A DNA stretch of 64,000 nucleotides from the NCBI GenBank assembly GCA_039000515.1, contig JBCFYV010000012.1, forward strand, positions 1,704,005-1,768,004, written 5' to 3'. The translations under genes were made by a program, and so were the position numbers. The notes beneath the pieces are model-generated. The model saw only the letters and a list, made by a program, of their open reading frames with translations. It was not told where the DNA came from and made no database searches. This DNA is from Timema cristinae (taxonomy: Eukaryota; Arthropoda; Insecta; Phasmatodea; Timematidae). Shown here in pieces: positions 43,560 through 54,819 of the stretch (positions are counted from its first letter, which is position 1; the number at the start of each line of letters is the position of its first letter).

Positions 43560-44505
43560 ATAAAGTTGACCCAATGTGGCAGGACCAGCCGTTCACTTTA
43601 TAGAATAATTATGTTTCATTAAACTTGCATTACTGCACGGAAAATAGTGAATTTGTTCCACAGCCCCAAAAATACAATTACTGCCTTTAAGACTATAGCT
43701 AATACATATGTTTAATCGGTTAATTTTACTAGTGAATCTCAAACTAACAGTTTTTGTTTCTTACTTAGCTGACCATTTACGGCGCCTCTATGTCCTTTTT
43801 CTCATTGTTTGATGTGTAGCATCGGATGTTTTATGATAGACACGAAACAAACATAAATAGTCAAGACTTACCCCGTTTGCTTGTTGACTGGGGCTGCGTG
43901 AAAGAACGACACAAAACCACCTAACGCACCTTCACTGAACCGGGAAAATTGTATACTGCTTGTGAAGACTGAATGGCAAGTTCAAGCCAACGTCTTTGGT
44001 TGAGTGGACTTGCGCAGTAAAGAGATCCCGTTCGAGAAGATTCCCGAACGCCCACGGGCTCTCCCGAAGAAAAACAACATGCGCTCTCTTGTGTTCCTTT
44101 GTAGTCTCGATTGTTATTCCCCCCCCCCCCCCTTTTTTCCCATCTTCCCCTCTTCTGTGCTCTTAGGGTATATATTCTGGTGCCTGTGGCTACGAACTTT
44201 ACAATTGGGCCTGAGTCATATCAGGGATAGGATAAGCTCCGGCTTTCAGCTACGTAAAATGTAAAAACTAAATCCATTTTCGGCAAATTAAACTTCTTTT
44301 TTTTTTAAATGTAAATCTTTTCAAAATTCAATTTTGGCTTAAATTTCAAATAACTCTAAAATTAATCTGACAGTTAGGAACATAATTTTTTTTTAAGGAT
44401 CACTTCATTGCAAGGTCAGGGCGACTTATCGCCAGTAGAGTCACAAATAATCGATTGTATCGATTATGTACTGTATTACTTAAATTAATGTTCACGGGAA
44501 CTATT
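43560..44505. other. Leader/LTR candidate region upstream of gypsy B gag
   Basis: Contains a heat-shock-element array (44030-44049), a TATACAA-like box on the minus strand near 43950, arthropod Inr-like TCAGT motifs on the minus strand (about 43940-43975), and a C run of 14 (44110-44123). This is the expected place of the 5' LTR and leader, but no second LTR copy was found to define it. Confidence 0.4.
44030..44049. promoter_or_regulatory. Perfect four-unit heat shock element
   Basis: The sequence GTTCGAGAAGATTCCCGAAC is an exact TTCnnGAAnnTTCnnGAA array, the HSF trimer binding consensus. It lies about 500 bp upstream of the gypsy B gag start on the minus strand. Twelve bases are fixed, so under 0.01 such matches are expected by chance in this window. 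Function is inferred. Confidence 0.6.
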
Positions 44506-44509
44506 TTAT

Positions 44510-44885
44510 ATTTGAAATTAGTTTGTCATGTTGCCATTTGCTATGTCCCATTTTAATGGGCGAATATTTAATATTTTAATTTAACTTATTTTGTTGCCAT
44601 ACGCTATGTGCCATTCCTAATGGACGAATATTTGATATTTGAAATTAGTTTATCTTGTTGCCATTTGCTACATCCCGTTTTAATGGGCGAATATTTAGTA
44701 TTTGAATTTAACATATCTTATTGTCATACGCTATGTGCCATTTCTTATGGACGAATATATTATATTTGAAATTAGATTGTCTTGTTGTCATTGACTATGT
44801 GCCATTTTTAAAGGACTAATATTTAATGATGGAATTCAAATTATCATGTTGTTTACTATGCGCCATTTCTTATGGGCGACATCTT
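44510..44885 (+). repeat. 63-64-bp tandem repeat, about 6 copies, alternating types
   Basis: Units start at about 44530, 44593, 44657, 44720 and 44784 with GTTGCCATTTGCTA or GTTGCCATACGCTA, then CATTTTAATGGGCGAATATT. The two versions alternate, giving a dimeric period near 127 bp. A lone related motif (GTCATACGCCATTTTAAT) is at about 62359. Confidence 0.85.
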
Positions 44886-45093
44886 AAGTTAACATTTAAG
44901 TAAGCTGATGAATATTTAACCTCAAACTCTTTAGCTTTGACTTCAATTCATAGTTGTTTATGAATTTCATCTATTTTCTTTATACATCGCAACAACAACA
45001 ATATATATATTTAATGGAACTGTTAAACATCTAATTGAGCGATAGCTAATAAATATCGACTAACTATGACTTATACTAATTTTTATTATATAC

Positions 45094-45094
<1 letters not shown>

Positions 45095-45134
<40 letters not shown>
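45095..45134. repeat. (AT)n microsatellite
   Basis: About 20 TA units without interruption, in AT-rich sequence between gypsy B and repeat module M. Confidence 0.95.
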
Positions 45135-45137
<3 letters not shown>

Positions 45138-45469
45138 CCCATCATACGCAAGGTATTACGTCAAATATTTTTCTATTGTTTATTGTGAATGGTAGGCATG
45201 TTGCAGTCTCTAACTTTTCCCAGAGGTAGACGATCCCTTTCAATAGCTCAGCAACAGGTGTGAGAGTTGCGAGCTTCAGTATTTGAATGTTTTGAGTATA
45301 ACATTCAAAGTCTTGAACTCCATAGCACTCACTTCTATTGTTGTTCCCCCCTTTTTGTATTTTTTTATATTATTTGGGCATCCTCCCCTTGAGGATGCTA
45401 CAGATGTTGTGAAGTCCCCTTGGATCCTGCGGACACCTGCCGCTAACCATCTGTTAGGTTTGTTGTCGC

Positions 45470-45780
45470 TGTCCTCTCTTGGCCACGGAAAAATCACTCC
45501 AGTTGACTGCTGATTCTCCCGCCTTGTCTTTTAGTGTCTGACGTGCCCCGTTGTGGATTATGTTTTCCTTTCAGGACTGGGTGGCAAAGTAGCCACGCCC
45601 GAGAAAGTTGTTGTTGTTGTTGTTGGACAGCCCCTCTGGCAATGGAAAATTGCCCCAGTTGATTGTGGATGTTGACGCCCTGATTTTTGTTGTCATTTGT
45701 TCCACGTTGTGGTTAAAGTTGAAGTTGACCCTCTCAAGGACTGGGTGTTGTTTGGCCATCTTATTCACGCTGTTGAATTG
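45470..45780 (+). repeat. Diverged tandem duplication of about 150 bp
   Basis: The blocks CCAGTTGACTGCTGATT, CGTTGTGG and AGGACTGGGTGG in the first half recur as CCAGTTGATTGTGGATG, CGTTGTGG and AGGACTGGGTGT in the second, after a (GTT)n tract at 45608-45623. No protein family was recognised. Confidence 0.55.
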
Positions 45781-45913
45781 CCCAGCCGGACCTTGAATGT
45801 GTTGAGTTGTTGGTCTGATTTTCGGAACTGTCGAATACGTCTGCTTGACGGTTGATAATCGTTAAAGCTGATTTATCTTTTTGTGGCCGTGGAGCGTAAC
45901 AAAAATCTGCTAC

Positions 45914-46026
45914 CATGAAACACACATGTTGGTTTTTGAAATCACAGTTTATTTCCTCTTTGAACATTGACACAAATGAAAATCATAAAAGTTCTCCTCT
46001 TTCTCTGGCTTGTACCTCCCTTGCGC
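45914..46026 (+). repeat. Shared 110-bp module M (copy 2)
   Basis: Second copy of 37292-37401, nearly identical. After GCGCA it continues with a different sequence (CCGCCTTTCGGCTG...) instead of repeat Y. Confidence 0.85.
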
Positions 46027-46244
46027 ACCGCCTTTCGGCTGTTGCCCGACAAAGAACATCTGACTTGACAGTTATGCCACGCCAGGTTGTCTATGAAAGG
46101 GCTGATTTGTTGTTTGAGTACCGAGTCACTATCGTGACTCTTAACCTCGTGAATGAAATTAATACCTATGAAATGAAACAGATGAAATGAGGCTGTAAGA
46201 GAATTACATGTGTATTAGTAAATTACCCTTTGAGGTGCAATTTG

Positions 46245-46850
46245 TGATTGTGTTGGGTCGTGGGAATTTGGGAGGATTTTCTTTTCTTGGGATGTGGGAA
46301 GGTGTGTTTAAGGTATGATGGTGAGTTGTGAATGATTGCGCTGGGTCTCGGGAATTGGGGAGGATTTTCTTTTCTTGGGATGTGGGAGGTGTGCTTAAGG
46401 TATGATGGTGAGTTGTGAGTGTTTGCGTTGGGTCGTGGGAATTTGGGAGGATTTTCTTTTCTTGGGATGTGGGAAGGTGTGTTTAAGGAATGTGGTGAGT
46501 TATGAGTGTTTGCGTTGGGTCGCGGGAATTGGGGAGGATTTTCTTTTCTTGGGATGTGGGGAGGTGTGCTTAAGGTATGATGGTGAGTTGTGAGTGATTG
46601 TGCTGGGTCGTGGGAATTTGGGAGGATTTTCTTTTCTTGGGATGTGGGAAGGTGTGTTTAAGGAATGTGGTGAGTTATGAGTGTTTGCGTTGGGTCGCGG
46701 GAATTGGGGAGGATTTTCTTTTCTTGGGATGTGGGGAGGTGTGTTTAAGGTATGATGGTGAGTTGTGAATGATTGCGCTGGGTCTCGGAATTGGGGAGGA
46801 TTTTCTTTTCTTGGGATGTGGGAAGGTGTGTTTAAGGTATGATGGTGTGC
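46245..46850 (+). repeat. 87-bp tandem repeat, about 7 copies
   Basis: The unit is anchored by GGAGGATTTTCTTTTCTTGG, then GATGTGGGAAGGTGTG, TTAAGGTATGATGGTGAG and GCGTTGGGTC. The anchors recur every 85-89 bp. The minus-strand open frame across the array (His/Thr/Pro-rich) is an artefact of the unit. Confidence 0.93.
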
Positions 46851-46940
46851 TGTGTGTGATTTCGTGAGTCGATTTCCAGGAGGAGGATCGAATGGTTTAA
46901 CTTGACTGAAGGGAATAGGTTTGACGTGGATGGTTACATA

Positions 46941-47205
46941 TCCATTCCCCATCTGGGGCGACAGTGGCGCCCGCGTTATTCTCTGGCTAGAAGTTTGACC
47001 TAGGCGGTTATCCCAGTGGAGTCCGGCGGTGGCAAAGGTTATAAAGAGTTGCTTGTTGGGGTAGGATTTTCTTTTCTTGGGATTAGGAGTGAGGTGGATA
47101 CATTTCCATTCCCCATCTGGGGCCGCCCCCGGCGCCAGCGTTATTCTCTGGCTAGTAGACAACCTAGGCGGTTATCCCAGTGGCGTCCGGCCGTGACTAA
47201 GGAAG
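46941..47205 (+). repeat. Two-copy 165-bp duplication
   Basis: The blocks CCATTCCCCATCTGGGGC, GCGTTATTCTCTGGCTAG and CCTAGGCGGTTATCCCAGTG occur at 46943 and 47108. The first copy has TGGCGCC (46971), which resembles a tRNA-Lys primer binding site, but no LTR is recognisable. Confidence 0.8.
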
Positions 47206-47456
47206 TAATGGGATGAAATGTGTGAATTATGGATGATTCGGTCTACCTGACTGGCTTAGTTTCTTATATCTATTGTTGTTATTAATTTAAATTTAAATAT
47301 GTTAGTAATAGTTGTTGTTTATACAATCTAGGGATTTACATCCAGCGTTAGTATTATTATATTAGTATTATTAATATTATTATTATTATATATATTTTTT
47401 TTTAGTTTTAATTATTTTATTTTTTTCCTTTTTTTTTCAGGATTATGAACTGGGGT
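47206..47456. other. AT-rich spacer, nothing recognised
   Basis: Simple T-rich and (ATT)n sequence next to the LINE poly(A) end. Confidence 0.6.
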
Positions 47457-48245
47457 TTTTTTTTTTTTTTAACTATATCTAACTATATCTAGCTATGTCT
47501 ATACTAAGCCAGTCTCGGTCGTTTGTAGAACCTGTCCTCTGTGGGGTCGTAGCGTCCTAAGTTCCTGACTATTTCGTTCGTGTGTAAGTCTGTCTGCTCG
47601 TATAGTCTTTTGTTGCGGTCTTTGTAAATTTCCTGTAGCTGTCTGCAGTTGGTTAGTGTGTGGAGGTCTGTGGTTCTTGTGCGCCAGGGTGCCCCCGTGA
47701 TTGTTCTGAGTATTCTGTTTTGTGTGGTTTGTAGCCGTTTAGTTGTATCTGTTGCTCCGTAGCTCCATGCCACGCAGTTATATAGTATTATAGGTTGTAT
47801 TATTGTTTTGTATAGTATTATTTTTGTGTGGATATTTAGTTCCCTACATTTAAATAAGGAGTACAATTGAATATATCTTCCCATTACTTTTTTGTTGGTG
47901 TTATCAATATGGCTTCTCCAGGTTAACTTTGAATCTATTGTTGTGCCTAGGTATTTTGTTTCCTTATTTACTGGTATTTCTGAGTCAAATAGAGTGAGAG
48001 GTGCTGGAAGTTGCTTATTTCCTCGGCTTATGATTAGGGCTGACGATTTTGTAGGGTTTACTTTAATCCTCCATTTTTTAAGCCAGTCTTGCAGATTTAC
48101 TAAGTATCTCTGCATTGCTAGGCTGGCGTAGTTTATGTTTTTGCAAGTGGTGTATAGCATAGTGTCATCGGCAAAAAGTCTGACTTTTATTTGGGGATGG
48201 GTTGGTATATCCGCAATGTATATACTACTCCCTTGTGCATTGCAA
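47457..48245 (-). pseudogene. 5'-truncated non-LTR retrotransposon RT, with poly(A) tail
   Basis: A continuous minus-strand frame to a stop at 47504 covers the RT domain from just before the catalytic box. It shows IYIADIPTHP, VRLFADDTMLY (FADD catalytic motif), WLKKWRIKVNPTKSSALI, KYLGTTIDSKLTWRSHI and the C-terminal ILYNCVAWSYGATDTTKRLQ and NRILRTITGAPWRTRT. This is Jockey-like RT organisation. The 3' end has TAGATATAGT repeats and a run of about 15 A (47457-47471). The 5' end is truncated, and the first residues of the apparent frame (up to about 48231) belong to adjoining repeat Y. The frame is intact, so the copy is recent, but endonuclease and ORF1 are absent. Confidence 0.9.
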
Positions 48246-48412
48246 GCGAGCCGTTTCATAACTGACCCAAGTCAAGTGAAGTGACGGACCAGTTCCCTGC
48301 CACCTCGCTCGGCCCAGCTCTAGCGGCCGGCTCAGTAACTGCAGCCTGCGCCGGACAACTGCGCGGAAGTACGAAAGGGGTGGGGAGGGATAGTGATCTC
48401 ACCGTCACATCT
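48231..48412 (+). repeat. Shared 180-bp GC-rich repeat Y (copy 2)
   Basis: Matches 37393-37576 at about 95%. It starts exactly where the LINE RT similarity stops, so it lies at the truncation point of that element. It is followed by unrelated sequence. Confidence 0.9.
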
Positions 48413-48531
48413 ACCATCCTATGTACTCCAACATCCTTATTACATGACCATACCATCTCACCCCCAAGAGTAAGTTTTCTCCTTCACCTATAATGTCCAA
48501 GTCTTGTGGAATCATTAGCTTTGTCGAGGAT

Positions 48532-48835
48532 TTATGCACTGCCGCAAACAGAATGTTTCAATACATGTTTGTTACCAGTATATTCTCTAAATCTATAGAG
48601 GTTGTTTAATAGTGGGGAATATAGCTCTTCACCATAATGGCCATCCTCCTCCTTTTCCATCCTTTTTATCATTCTGATAGATTTCATAGCTAAAATAACT
48701 TCATGGTTCTTCATGGTTGATTTTAGGTTCCTTACATTGATGAAGGCTACATTAACATTAACATTAACAGTGTATGTCTTGACCAGATCATTGAATTCCT
48801 TTGCCTGCATTAGGAGACTGTTTGCATTCCAGATG
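48532..48835 (-). pseudogene. Non-LTR endonuclease N-terminal fragment
   Basis: Minus-strand frame beginning near 48835: VIWNANSLLMQAKEFNDLV, then VNVAFINVRNLKSTMKN. The W-N-A-N-[GS]-L...EF..L......VA.I.E/V opening is that of APE-type endonucleases of Jockey/I-like elements. Here the usual catalytic Glu position in the I-x-E motif reads Val. The remainder (HYGEELYSPLLNNLYRF) is not recognised. Short and inactive. Confidence 0.5.
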
Positions 48836-49534
48836 ACTCATAGTTGACCTTTATTGTAACAATACAATCTTCGTATTGTACAATTAATGCCCCGCCCAAC
48901 CTGATGTTACATGTTCTATCGCCTAAGCCATACTACCCGATCCGAGAAATCTCGACGTATCTTCCAAATATCCTACAATAGTTAACTTCTCTATTGTAGT
49001 CCAAGGTAGCTCCAAGTATTATACACAATTAGCATTTCTAATAAATTCAACATCAACCTTCTACATGATAAAATGTTCAACACGTACCTTCTGATCTGCA
49101 AGAATGCCTCACTAGATATCAACCCAGGTCAAGACGGCCTATATCGAGGCGTAGGGCGACAGCAGCTGGAGGTGCCCGTATTTGAAGTTCTACCCGTCCC
49201 GAGAATAACACTAGTAATGGGCGATTTAGTTCCAAGATACCTGGCAAGAAACCGACACGTCCTGGATTGCGCTCTGGCGGAGGGTTGTAGCAACTATCAC
49301 CTGATGTCTGATGTTGGAAGTCATCAGTCAAAAAGATGGACTACAAAACTATCGTAAACAACGGCAATGCGACACGAGAGGTCCAATCAGCGACCTGGAA
49401 GCCTTCTGAGAATATGGCGCGATGACGTCATACCTTCTTTCTGCACGCCTGACTTAGAATTAAACTGTCCCCCCTTCCTTTTCCAACGTGGTCTAGACTC
49501 AATATATAGACGGATGTAAGATGTGAAATTATGA
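48836..49534. other. Mixed spacer, unidentified frames
   Basis: Two overlapping opposite-strand frames (49073-49357 plus, 49119-49331 minus) in a locally GC-richer segment have no recognised motif. A TGACGTCA palindrome is at about 49424. Confidence 0.5.
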
Positions 49535-49830
49535 TGACTTCTTTATTCAGCGTCATGGAGGAAGCACGTTGGTTAAAATTGAAATTTAATTTAGATGATG
49601 ACTTTTCTATTAAGCGTCTTGGAGGAAGCACGTTGGTTAAAACTTGTAAATTAATTTAGAATATGACCTTTATATTCAGCGTCATGGAGGAAAGACGTAC
49701 ATTCATATAGTTTAAATTGTAAAATAACATATTGTAGAACTAGCGTCATGGAGGAATTACGTTTGTTTAAAACTTGTGATAAAAATCTGTGTAGACATCT
49801 ATTTAGCGCCATGAAAGAGAGCCCAGTAGA
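49535..49830 (+). repeat. 64-bp degenerate tandem repeat, about 5 copies
   Basis: Units are anchored by GCGTCATGGAGGAAGCACGT and GGTTAAAA, at about 49550, 49614, 49679, 49743 and 49806. Similarity decays toward the right. Confidence 0.85.
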
Positions 49831-51284
49831 TATGTTTATTTAAATACTTCGAATTTAATCGGGCTGACGTCGAATCTTGGGAAGTTCAGTATTTTGTTAT
49901 TGTCATTAAGTTTGTTAGCCGGAGAATGGGCGGGCTGGGCTGTATGCTAAATTCAAAGTCGCCTTGAGAACGTTGTTAGGGAAGCTAATATTTAATGTAA
50001 TTATGTTTTACTGTTATGCTAAACTTTGGGAGTTTGGGAACATCTTATTTATTTGAGGGTATTGTTACTGATTGAGTTGTAATCCTTTGTCGCGACGTTA
50101 ATAATTGAATATTACTATTGTTTGGCAGCGCAACTTCTTTGCACTTGCTTGTCTTGGATATAGATGATATCCGTCATATTATTGTTGTTAGGTTATTTTA
50201 GTATATATTATGTCTATTCAAACCTGCCGCGCAATCTCATCTCTAGAGTTGTGTGTTAAGCTTTGGCCTTGGTTTATGAACCTTGTAAATATGTAAATAA
50301 AAGTAAAGCTTAACGTAGAGGTAACGTAAGAGTTAAAAGATTTCCTCGTACTGAAGTACTTTAAATTTACTATTCTTATTATAGAGTATTATCGGCAGAG
50401 ATTTAGGCCAATTTTTTGTAACAGTTTAAGAAAAGACCTTAAGCCTTCTCTTTGTTTATGTACAGATAGTCATGTTGTCTGGACGTAGAAGTTCTACCGG
50501 TTGCCTGTAAACAGGCGCACGTGATGATGCAATGTTTTTCTACAGAATAGTAGCTACTAGAAGTTGTCAATTAAGGCCACTTTACAAATTTTGTGATTGT
50601 TACAATTTTTTTTGAGTAAATTAAAATATTCTTTATGCATATCCCATGCTTTTCTATTTGTCTTCTCTTTTAAAGTTGTTACCCCCTCCCTTTCTTGTAG
50701 TTTTAGGGGCCTTACCTATAAGATCGGCGGAGGGTGTAGCATTATGTATTTTCCTGTTATTAAAAGTTATCCTTATCATAAAATTAGTCATTCACTCTGT
50801 CTAGAAGTATCATTAATTTCTCAGGCTTGTCTTGAGTTTGCTTACATTTCTTCAGATATGACCTGAAGTGTTCAAGGAAAAGGAAGCTAAATATGTTGAT
50901 TTACTTGTTAAGCAAATCTTTGATATAAAAAGTGTTAGATTTGTATCTGCTGTTAGTTGATTTGTCGTCAGTGGGTAGGTTTGAATTGCTGGATGTTAAG
51001 ATCTATTTAGATTTGATGCTCTAATGTTTATTAAGTTTGGATATTCTTGCTCTGAGGTCTTGATTTGGTTGTTTCATCTGTTGTGCATTCCTCTCTCTTT
51101 ATAATCGGTTTAAGTAAACCGAGCCCACACTATAGTTGGCTGTGTGGCTGCCCTGACAATTTATGCAATTTGCAGGAAACATCCTCTCTTTCTTGCTACA
51201 TTCTGATTTGAGTTGGGGATTGAGGCATTTGACACATTTTAGCATATATTCACAATTATTTTTCGAGTGGTTCTGTTATCTGCT
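49831..51284. other. AT-rich sequence, nothing assigned
   Basis: A run AAATATGTAAATAAAAGTAA near 50292 carries a poly(A)-signal-like motif. No coding region or repeat family was recognised. Confidence 0.45.
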
Positions 51285-51560
51285 CTTACTATCTCTTTCT
51301 TGGCCTCCCTTGCGGTCTTTTCCCACATACTTCATTGCCTACATTTTATTTGGCATGTACTCCCTGTATACCCATTCTTTCTCGGATAACTTCATTCCTA
51401 ATCCTGTTTCCCCTCATGACAGCTAACATGCTCCTCACAAACTGCATTCCCATGGCCTCCACTCTCCTAGTCTCTCTCACATTCACTGTCCATGTTTCTG
51501 CTATATGTGACAATGGGGTGGGGTGGAATGTAGTACTCCAATATGGCTCTAGTGTGGTTT
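51285..51560 (-). pseudogene. Non-LTR RT C-terminal fragment
   Basis: Minus-strand residues AETWTVNVRETRRVEAMGMQ, FVRSMLAVMRGNRIRNEVIR and ERMGIQGV, then after a gap GKRPQGRPRKR, match the region after the RT core of invertebrate LINEs (ETW...RIRNEVIRE.LG..S, later RP.GRPR). No catalytic part is present. Confidence 0.8.
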
Positions 51561-51639
51561 ATGTAACTAACACCAAAAATCTTTGGAGATTCATTTCTTA
51601 AGATAATCCCATGAATATTGGCAATAGCTTAATCTCTTG

Positions 51640-51915
51640 TTAGGTGGTTTCAGTGGTTGGTTTATTTGTGTCTTACGTCCGTTACATTGACAATGAACCC
51701 CTTGTTTAGGAGCTCTGACTTGACTTCCTCTGTAGATGTATTTGGTGGGAGACCTCAGAACACCACGTTAAGTGGCGTGTCTATAGAAATTGAATATGTT
51801 TAGAACTCTTGACCTACATTGTTGAGGATAGCTTATATGGTCTTAAAATCATCCAATGTGGTCACTTTGTCATGGTTCAGTGGATGAGGGAAGAGTGGCT
51901 CTGCTAATGTTCCAA
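51640..51915 (-). pseudogene. Jockey-type ORF1 fragment with PRE_C2HC-like domain
   Basis: On the minus strand, VTTLDDFKTI is followed after a stop by FSISIDTPLNVVFWGLPPNT and STEEVKSELLNKGFIVNVTD. The pattern PL.VV.RGLP..T...E...EL...GF.V.....M/R is the PRE_C2HC domain that precedes zinc knuckles in ORF1 of many arthropod Jockey elements. The zinc knuckles are not seen. It lies upstream, in the same orientation, of the RT C-terminal fragment at 51285-51560. They may derive from one deleted element, but the RT tail style differs. Confidence 0.65.
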
Positions 51916-51929
51916 TGAACTGGGCAGTC

Positions 51930-52677
51930 CCCGGGTCTCGTCAAGGTTTGTCCTACTTTCACAGTTTTATCAAAATTTAAACCAGTAAAGAAGGATTAAT
52001 ATTTTAAAATCATATAAGATTTGGTTAATTTTATGAACTAAAAATAACAAAGCTACTTTATAGATTCCCTGTGGGAAAATGGGTACACTACTAATTAATG
52101 ATTTTTAAAAATATGGGTTTACTTAATGGCTAATATTCAAGACTTTAACAATACTTCCTATTCCTTTTCTTGTGTTTTTTTATTTTCTGAACTAAAGACA
52201 TAAATAATACAACGTTTGCCTAGAACTTACAGTAAATATTTTATGACTCCAGAGAAATGCTTAAAACTTGTCACTTTTATCCAAGTGAACTGACATTTAC
52301 ATTTACCATTCCATATAGTAATTAAATATTAATAATAATATGAATGACAAAAACATTTGGGCTATATTTTAAAATAAGATGTGTCTAAACTCGTCACTTT
52401 TATCCCAATCAGTAGAAAAATATGCTTCAAACATTACAATTTGAACAGCTAAAGAAAGTAAGTAAATGAGTTTAGAAAATATTTTAAAATATTGTCACTT
52501 TTCCAAAGTGAGTAGAAAAATTTACTTGAAACTTGATAATTGAATCAATAATAATAAATAATCTTGAAAAAATGACTAGTATAAATAATATAGATTTTTA
52601 AAAGTTACAAGAAAAATTTACTTGTAACATGACAACTTTGATAAACAAGTTTAAAAAATGTTTGCCTTGGAGGCTGG
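51930..52677. other. AT-rich spacer before satellite B
   Basis: A weakly repeated motif (ACTTGTCACTTTTATCC, near 52267 and 52390) suggests an old duplication of about 120 bp. No gene was seen. Confidence 0.5.
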
Positions 52678-54367
52678 TCGTAGCTAAGAGGTGTAGTATC
52701 CGGTTATAATATCGTAGCTAAGAGGTGTAGTATCCGGTTATAATATCGTAGCTAAGAGGAGGTGTAGTATCCGGTTATAATATCGTAGCTAAGAGGTGTA
52801 GTATCCGGTTATAATATCCTAGCTAAGAGGAGGTGTAGTATCCGGTTATAATATCGTAGCTAAGAGGAGGTGTAGTATCCGGTTATAATATCGTAGCTAA
52901 GAAGAGGTGTAGTATCCGGTTATAATATCGTAGCTAAGAGGAGGTGTAGTATCCAGTTATAATATCCTAGCTAAGAGGAGGTGTAGTATCCGGTTATAAT
53001 ATCGTAGCTAAGAGGAGGTGTAGTATCCGGTTATAATATCCTAGCTAAGAGGAGGTGTAGTATCCGGTTATAATATCGTAGCTAAGAGGAGGTGTAGTAT
53101 CCGGTTATAATATCGTAGCTAAGAGGAGTGTAGTATCCGGTTATAATATCGTAGCTAAGAGGAGGTGTAGTATCCGGTTATAATATCGTAGCTAAGAGGA
53201 GGTGTAGTATCCGGTTATAATATCCTAGCTAAGAGGAGGTGTAGTATCCGGTTATAATATCCTAGCTAAGAGGAGGTGTAGTATCCGGTTATAATATCGT
53301 AGCTAAGAGGAGGTGTAGTATACGGTTATAATATCCTAGCTAAGAGGAGGTGTAGTATCCGGTTATAATATCGTAGCTAAGAGGAGGTGTAGTATCCGGT
53401 TATAATATCCTAGCTAAGAGGAGGTTAGTATCCGGTTATAATATCGTAGCTAAGAGGAGGTGTAGTATCCGGGTTATAATATACTAGCTAAGAGGAGGTG
53501 TAGTATCCGGTTATAATATCCTAGCTAAGAGGAGGTGTAGTATCCGGTTATAATATCGTAGCTAAGAGGAGGTGTAGTATCCGGCTATAATATCGTAGCT
53601 AAGAGGAGGTGTAGTATTCGGTTATAATATCCTAGCTAAGAGGAGGTGTAGAATCCGGTTATAATATCCTAGCTAAGAGGAGGTGTAGTATCCGGTTATA
53701 ATATCGTAGCTAAGAGGAGGTGTAGAATCCGGTTATAATAGCGTAGCTAAGAGGAGGTGTAGTATCCGGTTATAATATCGTAGCTAAGAGGAGGTGTAGT
53801 ATACGGTTATAATATCCTAGCTAAGAGGAGGTGTAGTATACGGTTATAATATCCTAGCTAAGAGGAGGTGTAGTATCCGGTTATAATATCCTAGCTAAGA
53901 GGAGGTGTAGAATCCGGTTATAATATCCTAGCTAAGAGGAGGTGTAGTATCCGGTTATAATATCGTAGCTAAGAGGAGTGTAGTATACGGTTATAATATC
54001 CTAGCTAAGAGGAGGTGTAGTATCCGGTTATAATATCGTAGCTAAGAGGAGGTGTAGTATCCGGTTATAATATCCTAGCTAAGAGGAGGTGTAGTATCCG
54101 GTTATAATATCGTAGCTAAGAGGAGGTGTAGTATCCGGTTATAATATCGTAGCTAAGAGGAGGTGTAGAATCCGGTTATAATATCCTAGCTAAGAGGAGG
54201 TGTAGTATCCGGTTATAATATCGTAGCTAAGAGGAGGTGTAGTATCCGGTTATAATATCCTAGCTAAGAGGAGGTGTAGAATCCGGTTATAATAGCGTAG
54301 CTAAGAGGAGTGTAGTATCCGGTTATAATAGCGTAGCTAAGAGGTGTAGTATCCGGTTATAATATCT
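52678..54367 (+). repeat. 37-bp satellite B, about 46 copies
   Basis: The unit is TCGTAGCTAAGAGGAGGTGT, then AGTATCCGGTTATAATA. A 34-bp form lacking one GAG is found in the first two units and again at the last unit. Single-base variants (CCTAGC/CGTAGC, AGTATCC/AGAATCC/AGTATAC) are shuffled through the array, consistent with unequal exchange. Unrelated in sequence to the 37-38-bp array at 9889. Confidence 0.97.
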
Positions 54368-54527
54368 CTCTTTATGGCATTGTTTATTTAGGATGAAGGG
54401 GTTTATTCATTCCACCTGTAACTTTTTCGGATGATAATTGAAGACGTGTGGGGTTTGTCTACATAGATGAATTAGAGTCCACAAATGTGGATGAGATCTC
54501 ATTTCTCTACCGCAATCTAAATTTAGC

Positions 54528-54794
54528 TTGCACCCTGTCACGCTCGTCTTCGAGGGTGATGGGACTTTAGCATTTGATGACTTGAATGGGTCATTAATGG
54601 AGGAAGAGTCTTGTTGCCTGGATACAGAAGGTTTCTGGCTGAACTACAACATCGGCTCATTTCCAGAGGAAGAGTTTTATTGTCTGGATAGGAAGGTGTC
54701 TTACTTACTGACCTATAATTACCATCCCGTTGAATTGTCCATGATAAAAAGTTTTGGTCGACGATCTGTTTTCCATTGTCCAGGCGCTTATTAG
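54528..54794 (+). other. Unrecognised open frame with internal repeat
   Basis: An 88-codon plus frame contains two copies of a block (MEEESCCLDTEGFWLNYN, then PEEEFYCLDRKVSYLLTYN) about 23 residues apart. An equally long minus frame covers the same place. The DNA-level duplication explains the repeat, and I cannot support a protein. Confidence 0.3.
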
Positions 54795-54819
54795 TGTTAG
54801 GGGTGCTAACTATCAACTA

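Noticed and set aside
46500..47162. 220-codon minus frame rich in His, Thr and Pro
   Set aside because: Crosses the 87-bp tandem repeat. The repeat explains the peptide period.
49073..49357. 94-codon plus frame
   Set aside because: No recognisable motif, an equally good frame on the other strand, and no splice or start context.
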